A stretch of DNA of 32,150 nucleotides from Entamoeba histolytica HM-1:IMSS (lineage: Eukaryota > Evosea > Mastigamoebida > Endamoebidae), in contig NW_001915040.1 in assembly GCF_000208925.1 (NCBI RefSeq), positions 1,595 through 33,744 of the forward strand. The letters run 5' to 3'. The position numbers and the translations under genes were made by a program. Of this stretch, positions 31,182 through 32,150 are shown one piece after another. Each line of letters begins with the position of its first letter. The stretch's first letter is position 1. The notes beneath the pieces were generated by a model. That model searched no databases and was not told the origin of the DNA. It was given only the letters and a program-made list of their open reading frames with translations.

Positions 31182-32150
31182 GGCAACGAAAAAAAGCAAA
31201 TAATTGAAAAAGAAGAGAATGAATGATATAAAAGAATAAAAAGAAAGTAAGAAGTAGAATATGATGAAGAAAGAATAAAAGTAGAAAGGAGAGAATATAA
31301 AAAGAAAGAAGATAAAGTGTAATAAAACAAAAGAGATGATAAAAGAAGAAAAGAAAGAAAAAAAATAAAGGATGCAAATTTTATTGAAACAAATAAAAAA
31401 AGTGCAAAATTTAATGATGCAAAATATTTAGCAACATTTTTATTGATGCAAAATATTTTGAAATAAAAATAAATCATCATTTGATATTATTATATTTGAT
31501 AATAAATTATATTATATATTAAATACATCATATTTCTTTATTATTTATCTTTCTTTTTATTATTTCATATATTAAATTATTATTCATTCATTTATTATTT
31601 ATATTTCATTTATTAAATAAAATGAAATTGTAAAATATCAATTAAATATTCATGAATAATTTATTAATATTTAATAATTGAAATAACAAATAATAATGTA
31701 ACAATAATGATATATTCAATATATTCTTTATTTGATTTGTTCAATATTAGATTATTCTATTTCATTATCATTTCATTGTCTTCATTATTTTATTTCATTA
31801 TTTCATATTCATTTATTATTTTTTAAAATCAAATAAACAATAATATTGATATTCATTCATCATATTCATTTAATATAATAAATATACAAAACATTTCAGA
31901 ATAAAGAATGAATAATTAAGAATGAAAATATTGATTTATTCAATATTTTATTCAACATAAAATCAATAAAACATATAATTTGATAATACACAAATGAAAT
32001 AATAAAGAAATATACAATACTCAAGAATTAATAAAAAAGAAATAAAAAGAATAAATGAATATAAAATTGATAAATAATAGAAGAAAGAAATAGAAAAACA
32101 ATGAAAAACAAATAATATAAAAAGAATATAAATATATAAAAGAATAAAAA
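31182..32150 (-). mobile_element. Repeat family 2, copy 3, inserted in the LINE and running off the window
   Basis: Reverse complement of 18632-19624 almost base for base, apart from small length differences (969 against 993 bp). It starts exactly with GGCAACGAAAAAAAGCAAAT, the family's outer end, directly after the LINE reverse-transcriptase sequence AAAATCAATTGATATTAAAT. The other end is beyond 32150. Frames at 31165-31377 and 31175-31480 (minus) are T-rich repeat translations, not genes. Confidence -1.

Overview
The window is nuclear DNA of a very AT-rich unicellular eukaryote, most probably a species of Entamoeba. I base this on the gene set, by family resemblance and without any search: a P-glycoprotein of Entamoeba type, three TLDc-domain proteins, a leucine-rich-repeat family gene with the conserved Entamoeba-type N-terminus, and a non-LTR retrotransposon whose ORF1 and reverse transcriptase look like EhLINE (R2/R4 group). 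TATTTAAAG-like boxes about 25-40 nt before start codons, one exact AAAAATTCA initiator, intron-less genes and TAATT motifs at several gene ends point the same way. I cannot fix the species.

Layout. 1-2517 (minus) is a broken LRR-family gene that runs off the left edge. 2600-9270 is a repeat-rich block: three copies (A, B, C) of a 0.5-0.6 kb repeat of unknown type, a decayed 128-codon frame, and two intact TLDc genes (5565-6722, 8583-9266), each with a repeat copy just upstream. 10052-11749 (minus) is an intact short Nop14-like ribosome-biogenesis gene. 11750-14370 is non-coding, with one less AT-rich island near 11.9-12.2 kb. 14411-15517 encodes a secreted, probably GPI-anchored, mucin-like surface protein cut by one in-frame TGA. 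17696-19624 looks like a 1.9 kb non-coding element with degenerate inverted ends. 19700-23599 (minus) is a P-glycoprotein gene split by two frameshifts. 24340-25480 (minus) holds a heavily decayed gene. 27277-28311 (minus) is the third TLDc gene. 28696-31181 is a decayed LINE, interrupted at 31182 by an inverted copy of the 1.9 kb element, which runs to the right edge.

Only four genes look fully intact: three TLDc and Nop14. The others are broken by single stops or frameshifts, several at homopolymer runs, so some breaks could be sequence errors. The most notable points are the TLDc domain-plus-3'-flank duplication in inverted orientation with unrelated N-termini, the two unnamed repeat families, the nested insertion, and the decayed frame at 4473-4856 with a receiver-like pattern. 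I found no tRNA, rRNA, CRISPR array or operon.
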